From NCBI RefSeq assembly GCF_049670895.1, contig NZ_CP187170.1: a DNA stretch of 64,000 nt; one strand, written 5' to 3'. Below the pieces are notes generated by a model. It was not told where the DNA came from. It searched no databases and worked only from the letters and a program-made list of their open reading frames with translations. The DNA is from Pasteurella sp049670895 (GTDB taxonomy: Bacteria > Pseudomonadota > Gammaproteobacteria > Enterobacterales > Pasteurellaceae). Both the position numbers and the translations under genes were made by a program. Positions 25,099 to 34,463 of the stretch are shown here, in pieces. Each line of letters starts with the position of its first letter. The stretch's first letter is position 1.

Positions 25099-26298
25099 CT
25101 ACACCGATAATAACGTGTTCGCCAATTTCTCTAAACCTAAATCCAATTCTTCATCACTGATATTCAGTGCAGGGGCGAAACGTAGCACATTCGGGCCCGC
25201 GACTAAAATCATCAAGCCATTTTCTGCAGCTTTTTTGACAAACTCGCTGGCTTTGCCGTGGTATTGTTCCACAAGCTCCGCACCGATTAATAAGCCTTCA
25301 CCTCGAATATCTTTAAATAGCCCTGTTTGTTGGTTAAGTTGATGCAGTTTTTGCATAAACTGCTCAGAAGTGCGGTGGATTTTTTGCAAGAATTGCGTAT
25401 CTGAAATCAGATCCACCACTTTCTCTGCCACTGCACAAGCCAGTGGATTGCCACCAAAGGTGGTGCCATGCACACCAGGAGCAAAACTTTTGGCGATCTC
25501 ATTTGTGGTCAACATTGCCCCAATCGGGAAACCATTACCCAATGCTTTGGCGGAGGTTAAAATGTCTGGCACCACACCATATTTCATATAGGCATAGAAA
25601 TGCCCTGTGCGTCCCACGCCCGTTTGCACTTCATCAAAAATGAGTAAGGCTTGATATTGATCGCAAATCTCCCGTAAACCTTGTAAAAAGCTTTGGCTCG
25701 CAGGCAAAATGCCACTTTCCCCTTGAATCGGCTCGACAATCACCGCACAGGTATTTTCATCGATCACCGCTTTCACCGCCGCCAAATCATTGAACGGCAC
25801 ATGCACAATATCGGCAGGTTTTGGACCAAATCCATCGGAATATTTTGCTTGCCCACCTACACTGACGGTAAACAGCGTGCGACCATGAAAACTTTGTTTA
25901 AACGCAATAATTTTACTTTTTTGATAACCGAAATGATCCACCGCATAGCGACGAGCCAGTTTCAGTGCGGCTTCGTTCGCCTCTGCCCCTGAATTGACAA
26001 ACATGACGCGATCTGCAAAGGTTTTTTCCACTAATTTTGTGGCTAAGGCTAACGTCGGTTCACTGGTAAACCAGTTACTGGAATGCCACAATTTTTCGCT
26101 TTGTTGTTTTAATACTTCAACAATCTCATCTGGGCAGTGCCCAAGGCTATTCACCGCAATGCCACTCGTAAAATCAATGTATTCTTTCCCTTCTTGATCC
26201 CAAACTCGGCAGCCTTTTCCTTTCACAGGAAGAAATTCTGCTGGGGTGTAGTTTTGGATCATCACGTGATCAAACGTTGCTCTCGTATATTGTGTCAT
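25099..26298 (-). CDS. argD: acetylornithine aminotransferase
   Basis: PLP-dependent class III aminotransferase, 399 residues, of the ArgD/AstC group: converts N-acetylglutamate semialdehyde to N-acetylornithine in arginine synthesis (and succinyl-diaminopimelate in lysine synthesis). Visible: DFTSGIAVNSLGHCP, FVNSGAEANEAA, FHGRT, IVEPIQGESG, IFDEVQTGVGRTG and the Schiff-base lysine in SAKALGNG near 250. A strong ArgR box 70-80 bp upstream supports the arginine biosynthetic role over a catabolic one. It stands alone between terminators. An uptake sequence lies within it near 25367. Confidence 0.93.
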   Translation of the reverse strand: MTQYTRATFDHVMIQNYTPAEFLPVKGKGCRVWDQEGKEYIDFTSGIAVNSLGHCPDEIVEVLKQQSEKLWHSSNWFTSEPTLALATKLVEKTFADRVMFVNSGAEANEAALKLARRYAVDHFGYQKSKIIAFKQSFHGRTLFTVSVGGQAKYSDGFGPKPADIVHVPFNDLAAVKAVIDENTCAVIVEPIQGESGILPASQSFLQGLREICDQYQALLIFDEVQTGVGRTGHFYAYMKYGVVPDILTSAKALGNGFPIGAMLTTNEIAKSFAPGVHGTTFGGNPLACAVAEKVVDLISDTQFLQKIHRTSEQFMQKLHQLNQQTGLFKDIRGEGLLIGAELVEQYHGKASEFVKKAAENGLMILVAGPNVLRFAPALNISDEELDLGLEKLANTLLSV

Positions 26299-26366
26299 TG
26301 CATTATCCTTGTGTCTGTTGTGATTGTCATCAGCATAAGAAAATAAAGATATTTAGTCAATATAAA

Positions 26367-26380
26367 TGAATAAATATTCA
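26367..26380. promoter_or_regulatory. argD: ArgR box upstream of argD
   Basis: TGAATAAATATTCA fits the ARG box consensus TGAAT-N4-ATTCA with an all A/T centre. It is about 70 bp before the argD start, so arginine-bound ArgR would repress argD. Confidence 0.82.
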
Positions 26381-26390
26381 CTTTGTAGTC

Positions 26391-26420
26391 AAAAAATCCA
26401 GATCTTAGGATCTGGATTTT
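26391..26420 (-). terminator. hairpin between argD and tldD
   Basis: AAAATCCAGATC-ctaa-GATCTGGATTTT on the minus strand followed by TT. It lies 7 bp after the tldD stop, so it ends tldD transcription before argD. Confidence 0.85.
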
Positions 26421-26427
26421 AATCGTG

Positions 26428-27891
26428 TTAATTGGTTCCACCCACTGTAATCTGATCGATTTTTAAGGCTGGTTGTCCGACCCCGACAGGCACACTTTGC
26501 CCTTCTTTGCCACACACGCCGACCCCGTGATCAATTTCGACGCTATCTGCCACCATGGAAACATTTTGCATCACTTCAATACCACTGCCGATTAAGGTTG
26601 CCCCTTTCACGGGCTTGGTGATTTTGCCGTTTTCAATGAGATAGGCTTCGGAGGTGGAAAACACAAATTTGCCCGAGGTAATATCCACTTGCCCACCGCC
26701 AAAGTGTGGGGCAAAAAGACCACGATCGACCGAGGCAATTAATTCATCAAATTGGCTCTGACCCGCTAACATATAGGTGTTCGTCATACGAGGCATTGGT
26801 AAATGGGCATAAGATTCACGACGACCATTCCCCGTTGGAGCGACGCCCATTAAACGGGCATTCATTTTATCTTGCATATAGCCTTGTAAAATCCCGTCTT
26901 TAATCAGCACATTATATTGCCCTGGTACGCCTTCATCGTCCACCGTAATGGAACCACGGCGATTCTGTAAGGTGCCATCGTCCACAATGGTACATAATGG
27001 CGAGGTCACCAGTTCACCGATTTTACCTGTAAATAGTGAGCTTTCTTTGCGGTTAAAATCCCCTTCTAAACCATGTCCGACCGCTTCATGTAACAAGACA
27101 CCCGGCCAACCTGCACCTAATACTACGGGCATCATGCCTGCTGGGGCGGCAATTGCACTTAAATTCACCAATGCTTGACGGACCGCTTCTTTCGCAAAAT
27201 GGACAGCTCGAATTTCGCCTTTTTCTGTTGCGAAAAACCAATCTAATCCAACACGCCCCCCCGCACCTGCACCGCCTCTTTCACGTTTGCCATCTTGTTC
27301 CACCAAAACAGAAACTGATAAACGCACGAGTGGGCGAATATCGGCTGCTAAGGTGCCATCGGTAGCAACAATTAACACTTCTTCATACACCGCACTTAAA
27401 CTGGCTGAAACACGGGTCACTCGTGGATCTTCCGCACGAGCCGTTTTATCCACCAAATACAATAATTCAATTTTCTTTTCTTTACTTAAGCTGTTTAATG
27501 GATTAATCGCCTGATAACGCAAAATAGGATCAACCTGATGAAACCCCTGTGGCATCAAAATCTGACCTTGTTTAACTTGGGCAATGCCTTTAACCGCCGC
27601 CGCACATTGTTGAAGGCTGGCTAAATCAATCTGATCAGAATACGCAAACCCCGTTTTTTCGCCACTCACCGCACGCACACCAACGCCACGATCAATATGG
27701 AATCCGCCCTCTTTAATAATGCCATCTTCCAGCACCCAGTTTTCATCTTGGCTGAGTTGAAAATAGAAATCCGCATAATCAATCTGACGGTGCGAGAGCA
27801 AGTCAAAGGTATTTTGCAAATCATGGAGAGTTAAATTGCTCGGGCTGAGCAAGGTGTTACTAACGGTATTTATCATAAGTTCTGCATTCAA
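26428..27891 (-). CDS. tldD: metalloprotease TldD
   Basis: 487-residue member of the TldD/PmbA family; with TldE it forms a zinc protease that trims unfolded or modified peptides such as microcin B17 and CcdA. The family zinc motif HEAVGHGLEGD lies near 266-276, and the N-terminal GVGVRAVSGEKTGFAYSDQ segment is highly conserved. The C-terminal GKEGQSVPVGVGQPALKI is also typical. An alternative ATG five codons in (27876) cannot be excluded; neither has a strong Shine-Dalgarno. The partner tldE/pmbA is not in the window. Confidence 0.95.
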   Translation of the reverse strand: MNAELMINTVSNTLLSPSNLTLHDLQNTFDLLSHRQIDYADFYFQLSQDENWVLEDGIIKEGGFHIDRGVGVRAVSGEKTGFAYSDQIDLASLQQCAAAVKGIAQVKQGQILMPQGFHQVDPILRYQAINPLNSLSKEKKIELLYLVDKTARAEDPRVTRVSASLSAVYEEVLIVATDGTLAADIRPLVRLSVSVLVEQDGKRERGGAGAGGRVGLDWFFATEKGEIRAVHFAKEAVRQALVNLSAIAAPAGMMPVVLGAGWPGVLLHEAVGHGLEGDFNRKESSLFTGKIGELVTSPLCTIVDDGTLQNRRGSITVDDEGVPGQYNVLIKDGILQGYMQDKMNARLMGVAPTGNGRRESYAHLPMPRMTNTYMLAGQSQFDELIASVDRGLFAPHFGGGQVDITSGKFVFSTSEAYLIENGKITKPVKGATLIGSGIEVMQNVSMVADSVEIDHGVGVCGKEGQSVPVGVGQPALKIDQITVGGTN

Positions 27892-27900
27892 ATAGACAAG

Positions 27901-28027
27901 AAAAGTGCGGTGTATTTTATGTTATTTTTGACAAGGAGGAAAGCGAGGAAACGCAGGATAATCCGTCAAATTTAATAGGGAAAGCCAATCTCATTTTGAA
28001 AACTTTTTCAAAATAGACCGCACTTTC
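27901..28027. repeat. two uptake sequences facing each other
   Basis: AAAAGTGCGGT at about 27901 and ACCGCACTTT at about 28017 flank a 105-base stretch between rng and tldD. They are too far apart for a compact terminator. The stretch between them shows no coding potential. Confidence 0.7.
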
Positions 28028-28079
28028 CCGCCCCAAGGTAATACACAAGGCGATACAACAAGGCATCTCATGTGGGGGA

Positions 28080-29555
28080 TTACATCACCACCACATCAAA
28101 TTGCTCTTGAGTGTAATAGACTTCGGTCTTGATTTGAACCTGTTTGCCAATAAATACTTCGAGTTCAGCAAGCAACCCATTGGCTTCTTCATTGATCAGA
28201 TAATCTGCCACAGCTCTTGAGGCATAAACCACAAACTGTTCGCTAGAAAATAAATGATGAACCCGAATGATCTCACGGACAATTTCATAACACACCGTTT
28301 CTACGGTTTTCACACGTCCCCGACCATGGCAAGACGGGCAATCCCCACACAGCACATGTTCTAAGCTTTCACGGGTACGCTTACGGGTCATTTCCACTAA
28401 ACCTAACTGTGTAAAGCCGTTGACACTGGTTTTCACACGGTCTTTCGATAATGCCTCTTGTAACGATTCTAATACACGGTGGCGGTGATGTTCCGCTTGC
28501 ATATCAATAAAATCAATGATGATAATGCCGCCAAGATTGCGTAATTGAAGTTGCTGGGCAATGGTTTTCGTGGCTTCAATGTTGGTATTAAAAATGGTTT
28601 CTTCTAAATTGCGATGCCCGACAAATGCCCCCGTATTAATATCAATCGTGGTCATTGCCTCAGTTTGCTCAATAATTAAATACCCACCTGATTTCAAATT
28701 CACCCGTTTATTTAAAGCGGTATGAATAGCGGCTTCCACACCATACACATCAAACAAAGGCTGTGTGCCCGAATACAACACGAGTTTATCCACCAACGTT
28801 GGCATAAATTCTTCCGCAAATTGTTTTACTTCGCTCAAACATAATTTTGAATCAATACGAATTTTCTCTAAACCTGCACCAATAAAATCACGTAAAATTC
28901 GCTGGGTTAAGGCAAGTTCACCATATAGCATAGAGCGTGTTGGATATTTTGTGCGACGTTCTAACACCTTACGCCATAACCGTTTGAGAAAATCAGCATC
29001 TTGTTTGAGTTCCTCTTCTGTTGCCCCATCTGCCGCAGTACGCACAATAAAGCCCCCTAACTCATCGCACAAAGGCAGCACCGAGGCTTTTAAACGTGCA
29101 CGTTCTTCCTCGCTTTCAATTCGTTGTGAGACACCCACATGGCTATTTTCTGGCATAAATACTAAATAACGAGAAGGTAACGTAATATCCGTCGTTAAGC
29201 GTGCCCCTTTGGTTCCCAAAGGATCTTTCACCACTTGCACCACTAAATCTTGTCCTTCACGCACCAGCTCCGCAATATCTTTCACCACAAACTGCTTTTG
29301 TTCACTTTCTTCCACACATTCCGTGTGTGACACAATATCCGAGGCGTGCAAAAAGGCGGCTTTTTCTAAACCAATATCCACAAAAGCCGATTGCATGCCA
29401 GGCAATACTCTTGTTACTCGTCCTTTATAAATGTTGCCGACAATGCCACGTTTCGCATGACGTTCAATATGAACCTCTTTTAAGACCCCCATATCAACGA
29501 GTGCGATTCGTGTTTCACTCGGTGTCACGTTTACTAACAGTTCCACAGAATCCAT
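28080..29555 (-). CDS. rng: ribonuclease G
   Basis: Endoribonuclease that matures the 16S rRNA 5' end and decays some mRNAs. From the ATG at 29555 (MDSVELLVNVTPSETRIALVD) it is 491 residues, like E. coli RNase G; AGGGACAGG precedes this start, while a frame extension to 29588 adds eleven unlikely residues. Domains: S1 RNA-binding region (GNIYKGRVTRVLPGMQSAFVDIG), the catalytic Asp in DINTGAFVG near 302 and second Asp in IIIDFIDM, and the zinc-link CPSC near 407. It lacks the long RNase E C-terminal scaffold. Confidence 0.96.
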   Translation of the reverse strand: MDSVELLVNVTPSETRIALVDMGVLKEVHIERHAKRGIVGNIYKGRVTRVLPGMQSAFVDIGLEKAAFLHASDIVSHTECVEESEQKQFVVKDIAELVREGQDLVVQVVKDPLGTKGARLTTDITLPSRYLVFMPENSHVGVSQRIESEEERARLKASVLPLCDELGGFIVRTAADGATEEELKQDADFLKRLWRKVLERRTKYPTRSMLYGELALTQRILRDFIGAGLEKIRIDSKLCLSEVKQFAEEFMPTLVDKLVLYSGTQPLFDVYGVEAAIHTALNKRVNLKSGGYLIIEQTEAMTTIDINTGAFVGHRNLEETIFNTNIEATKTIAQQLQLRNLGGIIIIDFIDMQAEHHRHRVLESLQEALSKDRVKTSVNGFTQLGLVEMTRKRTRESLEHVLCGDCPSCHGRGRVKTVETVCYEIVREIIRVHHLFSSEQFVVYASRAVADYLINEEANGLLAELEVFIGKQVQIKTEVYYTQEQFDVVVM

Positions 29556-29711
29556 ACCTGTCCCTAAAATAATTATCTCTTCAGTCAATTTAATTGTCGG
29601 CTAGTCTAACGAAAAGGAAAATAGAATAATAGTGCCAAATAAGGTAAAATATGAGCTTTCTCAAATTTTGGGAGAGAAAATAATACTTTTTAGTGTGTTT
29701 GAGAGGTCATC

Positions 29712-31226
29712 ATGTTTGGATTGGATCCAACACTTATTACATTTACCATTTACATCTTTGGCATGTTACTCATTGGTTTACTGGCTTATCGCTATACCAA
29801 TAATTTATCCGATTATATTTTAGGCGGACGTCGTTTAGGCAGTTTTGTGACCGCCATGTCTGCTGGGGCATCGGATATGTCTGGCTGGTTACTCATGGGC
29901 TTGCCCGGTGCCATTTATCTTTCAGGCTTAATTGAAGGCTGGATTGCCATCGGCTTAACCATAGGGGCTTATCTTAATTGGTTATTTGTGGCAGGGCGTT
30001 TACGCATTTACACAGAATTTAACCAAAATGCACTCACCTTACCTGAATATTTCCATCATCGTTTTGGCACATCACATAATTTACTTAAAATTGTTTCCGC
30101 TAGCATTATTTTAGTGTTTTTTACCATTTACTGTGCTTCGGGTGTGGTTGCAGGGGCAAAATTGTTCCAAAATTTATTTTCCATTGAATATTCCACCGCA
30201 CTTTGGCTTGGTGCTTTAGCCACCATTGCTTATACCTTTATCGGTGGTTTTTTAGCCGTGAGTTGGACAGACACGATTCAGGCAACCTTAATGATTTTTG
30301 CCTTAATTCTGACACCCGTATTTGTGTTAATTCACTTAGACGGTTTTGATCAATTTCAGCAGGTTTTAATCCAAGCAGAACAGCAGGTCAATAAAGACTT
30401 CACCGATATTTTCAGTGGCACAACGCCCTTAGGGTTATTAAGTTTAGCCGCTTGGGGATTAGGCTATTTTGGTCAACCTCATATTTTGGCTCGCTTTATG
30501 GCGGCAGATTCCGTGAAATCCTTAAATAACGCCCGTAAAATCAGTATGACATGGATGATTTTGTGTTTAGTGGGTGCCATGGGAATCGGCTTTTTTGGCA
30601 TTGCCTATTTTTATGCCAATCCAACACAAGCCGATTTAGTCAATAAAGAATCTGAACAAGTTTTTATTGAATTAGCGAAATTATTGTTTAATCCATGGGT
30701 TGCCGGTGTGTTACTGTCTGCCATTTTGGCGGCGGTTATGAGCACACTGAGTTGTCAACTTCTGATTTCGTCCAGTGCCATTACAGAAGATTTTTACAAA
30801 GGCTTTATTCGCCCGACTGCCTCTGAAAAAGAGTTAGTTTGGTTAGGTCGCATTATGGTGCTAGTCATTGCCGCCATCGCCATTTGGATTGCTCAAGACG
30901 AACACAGCAAAGTACTCAAACTGGTGGAATTTGCATGGGCAGGATTTGGGAGTGCTTTTGGGCCAGTTGTGCTTTTCTCTTTATTCTGGAAACGCATGAC
31001 GTCTTCAGCGGCATTACTCGGTATGCTAACTGGGGCGGTTGTGGTCTTTGGTTGGAAAAGCTGGATCCCAGCAGGCACAGAACTGCATCAAGTGTATGAA
31101 ATGATCCCAGGCTTTGCTTTAGCCAGTCTTGTGATTATCATCACGTCCTTGTTGTCAGCGAAGCCTGAAGCACAAATTATTGAAACCTTTGAACAAGCGA
31201 ATAACGCTTATAAAAATGCCCTATGA
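29712..31226 (+). CDS. putP: sodium/proline symporter
   Basis: 504-residue inner-membrane protein of the solute:sodium symporter family with about 13 helices. PutP hallmarks: DYILGGRRLGSFVTAMSAGASDMSGWLLMGLPG near 37-70, GGFLAVSWTDTIQA, and the LGYFGQPHILARFMAA segment near 255. Imports L-proline with Na+. It overlaps cmoB by 4 bp (ATGA), an unusual operon partner. putA is not in the window, so the proline may serve as nutrient or osmoprotectant. Confidence 0.95.
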   Translation: MFGLDPTLITFTIYIFGMLLIGLLAYRYTNNLSDYILGGRRLGSFVTAMSAGASDMSGWLLMGLPGAIYLSGLIEGWIAIGLTIGAYLNWLFVAGRLRIYTEFNQNALTLPEYFHHRFGTSHNLLKIVSASIILVFFTIYCASGVVAGAKLFQNLFSIEYSTALWLGALATIAYTFIGGFLAVSWTDTIQATLMIFALILTPVFVLIHLDGFDQFQQVLIQAEQQVNKDFTDIFSGTTPLGLLSLAAWGLGYFGQPHILARFMAADSVKSLNNARKISMTWMILCLVGAMGIGFFGIAYFYANPTQADLVNKESEQVFIELAKLLFNPWVAGVLLSAILAAVMSTLSCQLLISSSAITEDFYKGFIRPTASEKELVWLGRIMVLVIAAIAIWIAQDEHSKVLKLVEFAWAGFGSAFGPVVLFSLFWKRMTSSAALLGMLTGAVVVFGWKSWIPAGTELHQVYEMIPGFALASLVIIITSLLSAKPEAQIIETFEQANNAYKNAL

Positions 31227-32188
31227 TTGACTTTCGTCCTTTTTACCAACAAATTGCCACGAGCCCGCTATCTGCATGGCTCGAAACCCTTCCCTTGCAA
31301 TTAAAACAGTGGGAAAAACAAACCCATGGCGATTATGCAAAATGGGCAAAAATCGTCGATTTTTTACCGCACTTAGACGCCGATCACATTGACCTGAAAA
31401 GTGCGGTCAAATCTGAGCGAGTTTCGCCTTTATCTGCGGGCGAACAACAACGTTTGGTCTATCATCTCAAACAATTAATGCCTTGGCGTAAAGGTCCTTA
31501 TCACCTACATGGTATTCACATAGATTGTGAATGGCGTTCTGATTTCAAATGGGATCGTGTATTGCCCCATCTTGCTCCCCTAAAAGATCGCACCATTTTA
31601 GATGTTGGTTGTGGGAGTGGCTATCATATGTGGCGTATGGTGGGTGAAGGGGCAAAAATGGTGATTGGAATTGACCCCACTGAGCTTTTTTTGTGTCAAT
31701 TTGAAGCCGTCCGCAAGCTACTGAATAATGATCGTCGAGCCAATTTAATTCCCTTAGGCATTGAAGAAATGCAACCCTTACAAGCCTTTGACACGGTGTT
31801 TTCCATGGGCGTGCTTTATCATCGCAAATCGCCATTAGATCATTTAACCCAATTAAAAAATCAGCTCGTCAAAGGGGGCGAATTGGTGTTAGAAACGTTG
31901 GTGATTGAGGGAGATGTCAATACTGTCCTCGTGCCGAGTGATCGCTATGCCAAAATGAAAAATGTCTACTTTATTCCCTCTGTCCCAGCCTTGATCAATT
32001 GGCTAGAAAAAGTGGGCTTTCACAATGTGCGTTGTGTTGATGTTGCAGCAACAAGCTTAGAGGAACAGCGAAAAACAGCTTGGTTGGAAAATGAATCCTT
32101 AGTGGATTTTTTAGATCCTCATGACCACAGCAAAACCATTGAAGGCTACCAAGCTCCTACAAGGGCAGTGATTTTAGCCAATAAATAA
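31223..32188 (+). CDS. cmoB: tRNA U34 carboxymethyltransferase
   Basis: Transfers the carboxymethyl group of carboxy-S-adenosylmethionine to 5-hydroxyuridine at the tRNA wobble position, giving cmo5U. 321 residues; Rossmann motif I ILDVGCGSGYHMWRM near 128-142, preceded by the conserved WRSDFKWDRV segment, followed by GIDPTELFLCQFEA and FSMGVLYHRKSPL. Usual length. cmoA, which makes the cofactor, is not adjacent. Two uptake sequences in opposite directions lie within the first 200 bp. Confidence 0.95.
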   Translation: MIDFRPFYQQIATSPLSAWLETLPLQLKQWEKQTHGDYAKWAKIVDFLPHLDADHIDLKSAVKSERVSPLSAGEQQRLVYHLKQLMPWRKGPYHLHGIHIDCEWRSDFKWDRVLPHLAPLKDRTILDVGCGSGYHMWRMVGEGAKMVIGIDPTELFLCQFEAVRKLLNNDRRANLIPLGIEEMQPLQAFDTVFSMGVLYHRKSPLDHLTQLKNQLVKGGELVLETLVIEGDVNTVLVPSDRYAKMKNVYFIPSVPALINWLEKVGFHNVRCVDVAATSLEEQRKTAWLENESLVDFLDPHDHSKTIEGYQAPTRAVILANK

Positions 32189-32193
32189 TATTG

Positions 32194-32222
32194 AAAAGGG
32201 CAGAATTTTCTGCCCTCTTTTT
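32194..32222. terminator. terminator between cmoB and the CbiK-like gene
   Basis: GGGCAGAA-tt-TTCTGCCC with A-run before and T-run after, between convergent genes; probably works for both. Confidence 0.9.
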
Positions 32223-32223
32223 A

Positions 32224-32946
32224 TTAATGATGATGGTGGTGTTTTAGTACGAAAGAATAGGTCGCACTTAAACTGCGTTTGTCTGCTTTCGTTTTATCAG
32301 GATAATCTATTTTATACTTCGCTTCAAAGACATTTAATGCTTCATTACGAATCACTAAGGACGCTTTTCCCTCTTTATCAGTTTCTTGATAATTGTCTTT
32401 CCCCAGATTCAAATAATCATTGGTGATTTTCACCCCTTCTATTGGCTTACCTTCAAATAAAACTTGTACGGTCAGCTTATCCCCTACATGTAACGGAATC
32501 GGATTTTTCTCTGGTACAATTTCTAACTGATAGCCGAGTGGCTGAGGTTTCACCTCTGGATTAAGTATCGTCACAGGATATTTAACGGATTCATTTGCCG
32601 TTTCAATCTCTCCCGACACTTCTGAGCGTGGCTGCGGAATATATTTCCCATTTTTTAATTTTGTCCAAATACCACTGTAAAATTCAGCACCAATCACATC
32701 CATGTTTTCAGGCTCAACTGCAACGAAATCTTCATAATCCTTTCTTTTCACCTCCACTTTTTGACCCTTAGCATAACCCATAAGCGATTTTACTTTTTCA
32801 GGCTTATAGGCATCATTGCTATCTCCATGACCATAAAGAATGGCAAGCTTATCCTGCTGAATAGCAAACCACGCAGTATGTGCAAAAGTCGTTGCAGTAA
32901 ATAGACTTGCCAATAAAGCAACAGCAAGAGATGTACGTTTAATCAT
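32224..32946 (-). CDS. DUF4198 (CbiK-like) periplasmic protein with poly-His tail
   Basis: 240 residues with a signal peptide (MIKRTSLAVALLASLFTATTFA, cut near FAHTAW). The AHTAWFAIQQD, YGHGDSNDAYKPEKVKS and later HVGDKLTVQVLFEGKPIEGVKI segments fit the DUF4198 family, grouped with periplasmic components of cobalt/nickel uptake. It ends in five histidines after VLK, and the mature N terminus begins with His, both plausible metal ligands. No permease or ATPase genes of an ECF metal transporter lie nearby, so it is an orphan here. Metal identity is inference; a role in moving Ni2+ or Co2+ across the periplasm is the best guess. Confidence 0.8.
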   Translation of the reverse strand: MIKRTSLAVALLASLFTATTFAHTAWFAIQQDKLAILYGHGDSNDAYKPEKVKSLMGYAKGQKVEVKRKDYEDFVAVEPENMDVIGAEFYSGIWTKLKNGKYIPQPRSEVSGEIETANESVKYPVTILNPEVKPQPLGYQLEIVPEKNPIPLHVGDKLTVQVLFEGKPIEGVKITNDYLNLGKDNYQETDKEGKASLVIRNEALNVFEAKYKIDYPDKTKADKRSLSATYSFVLKHHHHH

Positions 32947-33026
32947 AAGATTCTCCTTACATGATTGATTATTTCTTCAACAATATAAGACTGTTTTGTT
33001 TATATTTCAATCAAATTAGTAATAAA

Positions 33027-33056
33027 AAAGAGGTAGGGAAAACTCCCTACCTCTTT
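33027..33056 (-). terminator. fabB terminator
   Basis: 13-bp stem AAAGAGGTAGGGA / TCCCTACCTCTTT with a 4-base loop; on the minus strand it runs into TTTTTT. Confidence 0.92.
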
Positions 33057-33088
33057 CAAAAATGCTTCTTTAACGACTTTTTTGGTGC

Positions 33089-34309
33089 TTACGCGTTGTA
33101 TTTTTTGAAAATTAATGCTGCGTTTGTCCCACCAAAACCAAAGCTATTTGACATCACTGTTTGTAACCCTGCGTTTTCAACAGTTTCCGTAACAATGTTA
33201 CAACCTTGTGCATTCTCATCTAAGGTTTCAATATTGATACTTGGTGCGATGAAATCATGTTCTAACATTAACAAGGTGTAAATGGCTTCATGTGCACCTG
33301 CAGCACCTAATGAGTGACCTGTCATTGATTTTGTTGAGGAAATGGCAGGCACTTTATCGCCAAACACATTTTTAATGGCACCAAGCTCTTTCACATCGCC
33401 CACTGGGGTTGAAGTACCGTGCACGTTAATATAATCAATTGGGGTATCTACCGTTGACATTGCTTGTTTCATGCAACGCTCAGCCCCTTCACCGCTCGGA
33501 GCAACCATGTCATAACCGTCTGATGTGGCACCATAACCCACGATTTCCGCATAAATTTTTGCACCACGTGCAAGAGCATGTTCTAACTCTTCTACCACTA
33601 CAACGGCACCGCCACCTGCAATCACAAACCCATCACGGTTTGCATCATAAGCACGAGAGGCTTTTTCTGGTGTCTCGTTATATTTCGTTGACACCGCACC
33701 CATAGCATCAAACTCAGTGGCACATTCCCAAGATAATTCTTCTGCACCACCAGCGAAGACAATATCTTGTTTACCAAGTTGAATTAATTCAAGTGCATGA
33801 CCAATACAATGTGCTGATGTTGCACAAGCTGAACTGATACTGTAATTGACACCACGAATTTTATAAGGTGTTGCTAAACAAGCTGAAACACTTGATGCCA
33901 TGGTTTTTGTGACGGCATAAGGACCAACCGCTTTCACACCACGAGGACCACGCACCGCATCACAAGCGATTAATTGGTTATGAGCAGAACCTGTTCCCGC
34001 ACCGATAACTAAGCCTGTACGATCATTAGACACTTGATCTTCTGTTAAACCGGCATCTTCAATGGCTTCTTTCATAGAAAGATAAGCATAAGCTGCGGCA
34101 TCGCCCATAAAGCGATAAATTTTACGGTCGATGAATTCGCTTGGCTTAAGTTTGACTGTACCAGCAACATGGCTACGCATACCAATCTCAATAAATTCAG
34201 GCACCACTTCAATACCCGATTTACCTGCTTTTAATGACGCCAACACTTCTTCTTTATTGTTACCAATACTCGAAATAATACCAAAACCAGTAATAACCGC
34301 TCTCTTCAT
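33089..34309 (-). CDS. fabB: beta-ketoacyl-ACP synthase I
   Basis: Elongating condensing enzyme of type II fatty acid synthesis, needed for unsaturated fatty acids. 406 residues; catalytic triad Cys162 (SSACATSAH), His297 (NVHGTSTPVGD) and His332 (MTGHSLGAAG), and the C-terminal NSFGFGGTNAALIF. Cys-His-His places it with KAS I/II; overall sequence and length fit FabB better than FabF. It diverges from mnmC, the same pairing as in E. coli (fabB/mnmC). Confidence 0.96.
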   Translation of the reverse strand: MKRAVITGFGIISSIGNNKEEVLASLKAGKSGIEVVPEFIEIGMRSHVAGTVKLKPSEFIDRKIYRFMGDAAAYAYLSMKEAIEDAGLTEDQVSNDRTGLVIGAGTGSAHNQLIACDAVRGPRGVKAVGPYAVTKTMASSVSACLATPYKIRGVNYSISSACATSAHCIGHALELIQLGKQDIVFAGGAEELSWECATEFDAMGAVSTKYNETPEKASRAYDANRDGFVIAGGGAVVVVEELEHALARGAKIYAEIVGYGATSDGYDMVAPSGEGAERCMKQAMSTVDTPIDYINVHGTSTPVGDVKELGAIKNVFGDKVPAISSTKSMTGHSLGAAGAHEAIYTLLMLEHDFIAPSINIETLDENAQGCNIVTETVENAGLQTVMSNSFGFGGTNAALIFKKYNA

Positions 34310-34463
34310 AGAGTATTCCTTATCTTATTTAATAGTAAAAATATGGTCGATAAAATAGCCGTCAAAACACAAGATTTCAAGTGATAATTGGATCATTCGA
34401 CCAGTATAGAAAATTCCGTTATTATAGTACGATTCGGATTTTCTAGAAAGGAATAAAAAGGTT

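Noticed and set aside
27901..28027. Uptake-sequence pair as a terminator for rng
   Set aside because: The arms are over 100 bases apart, too far for an efficient intrinsic terminator.
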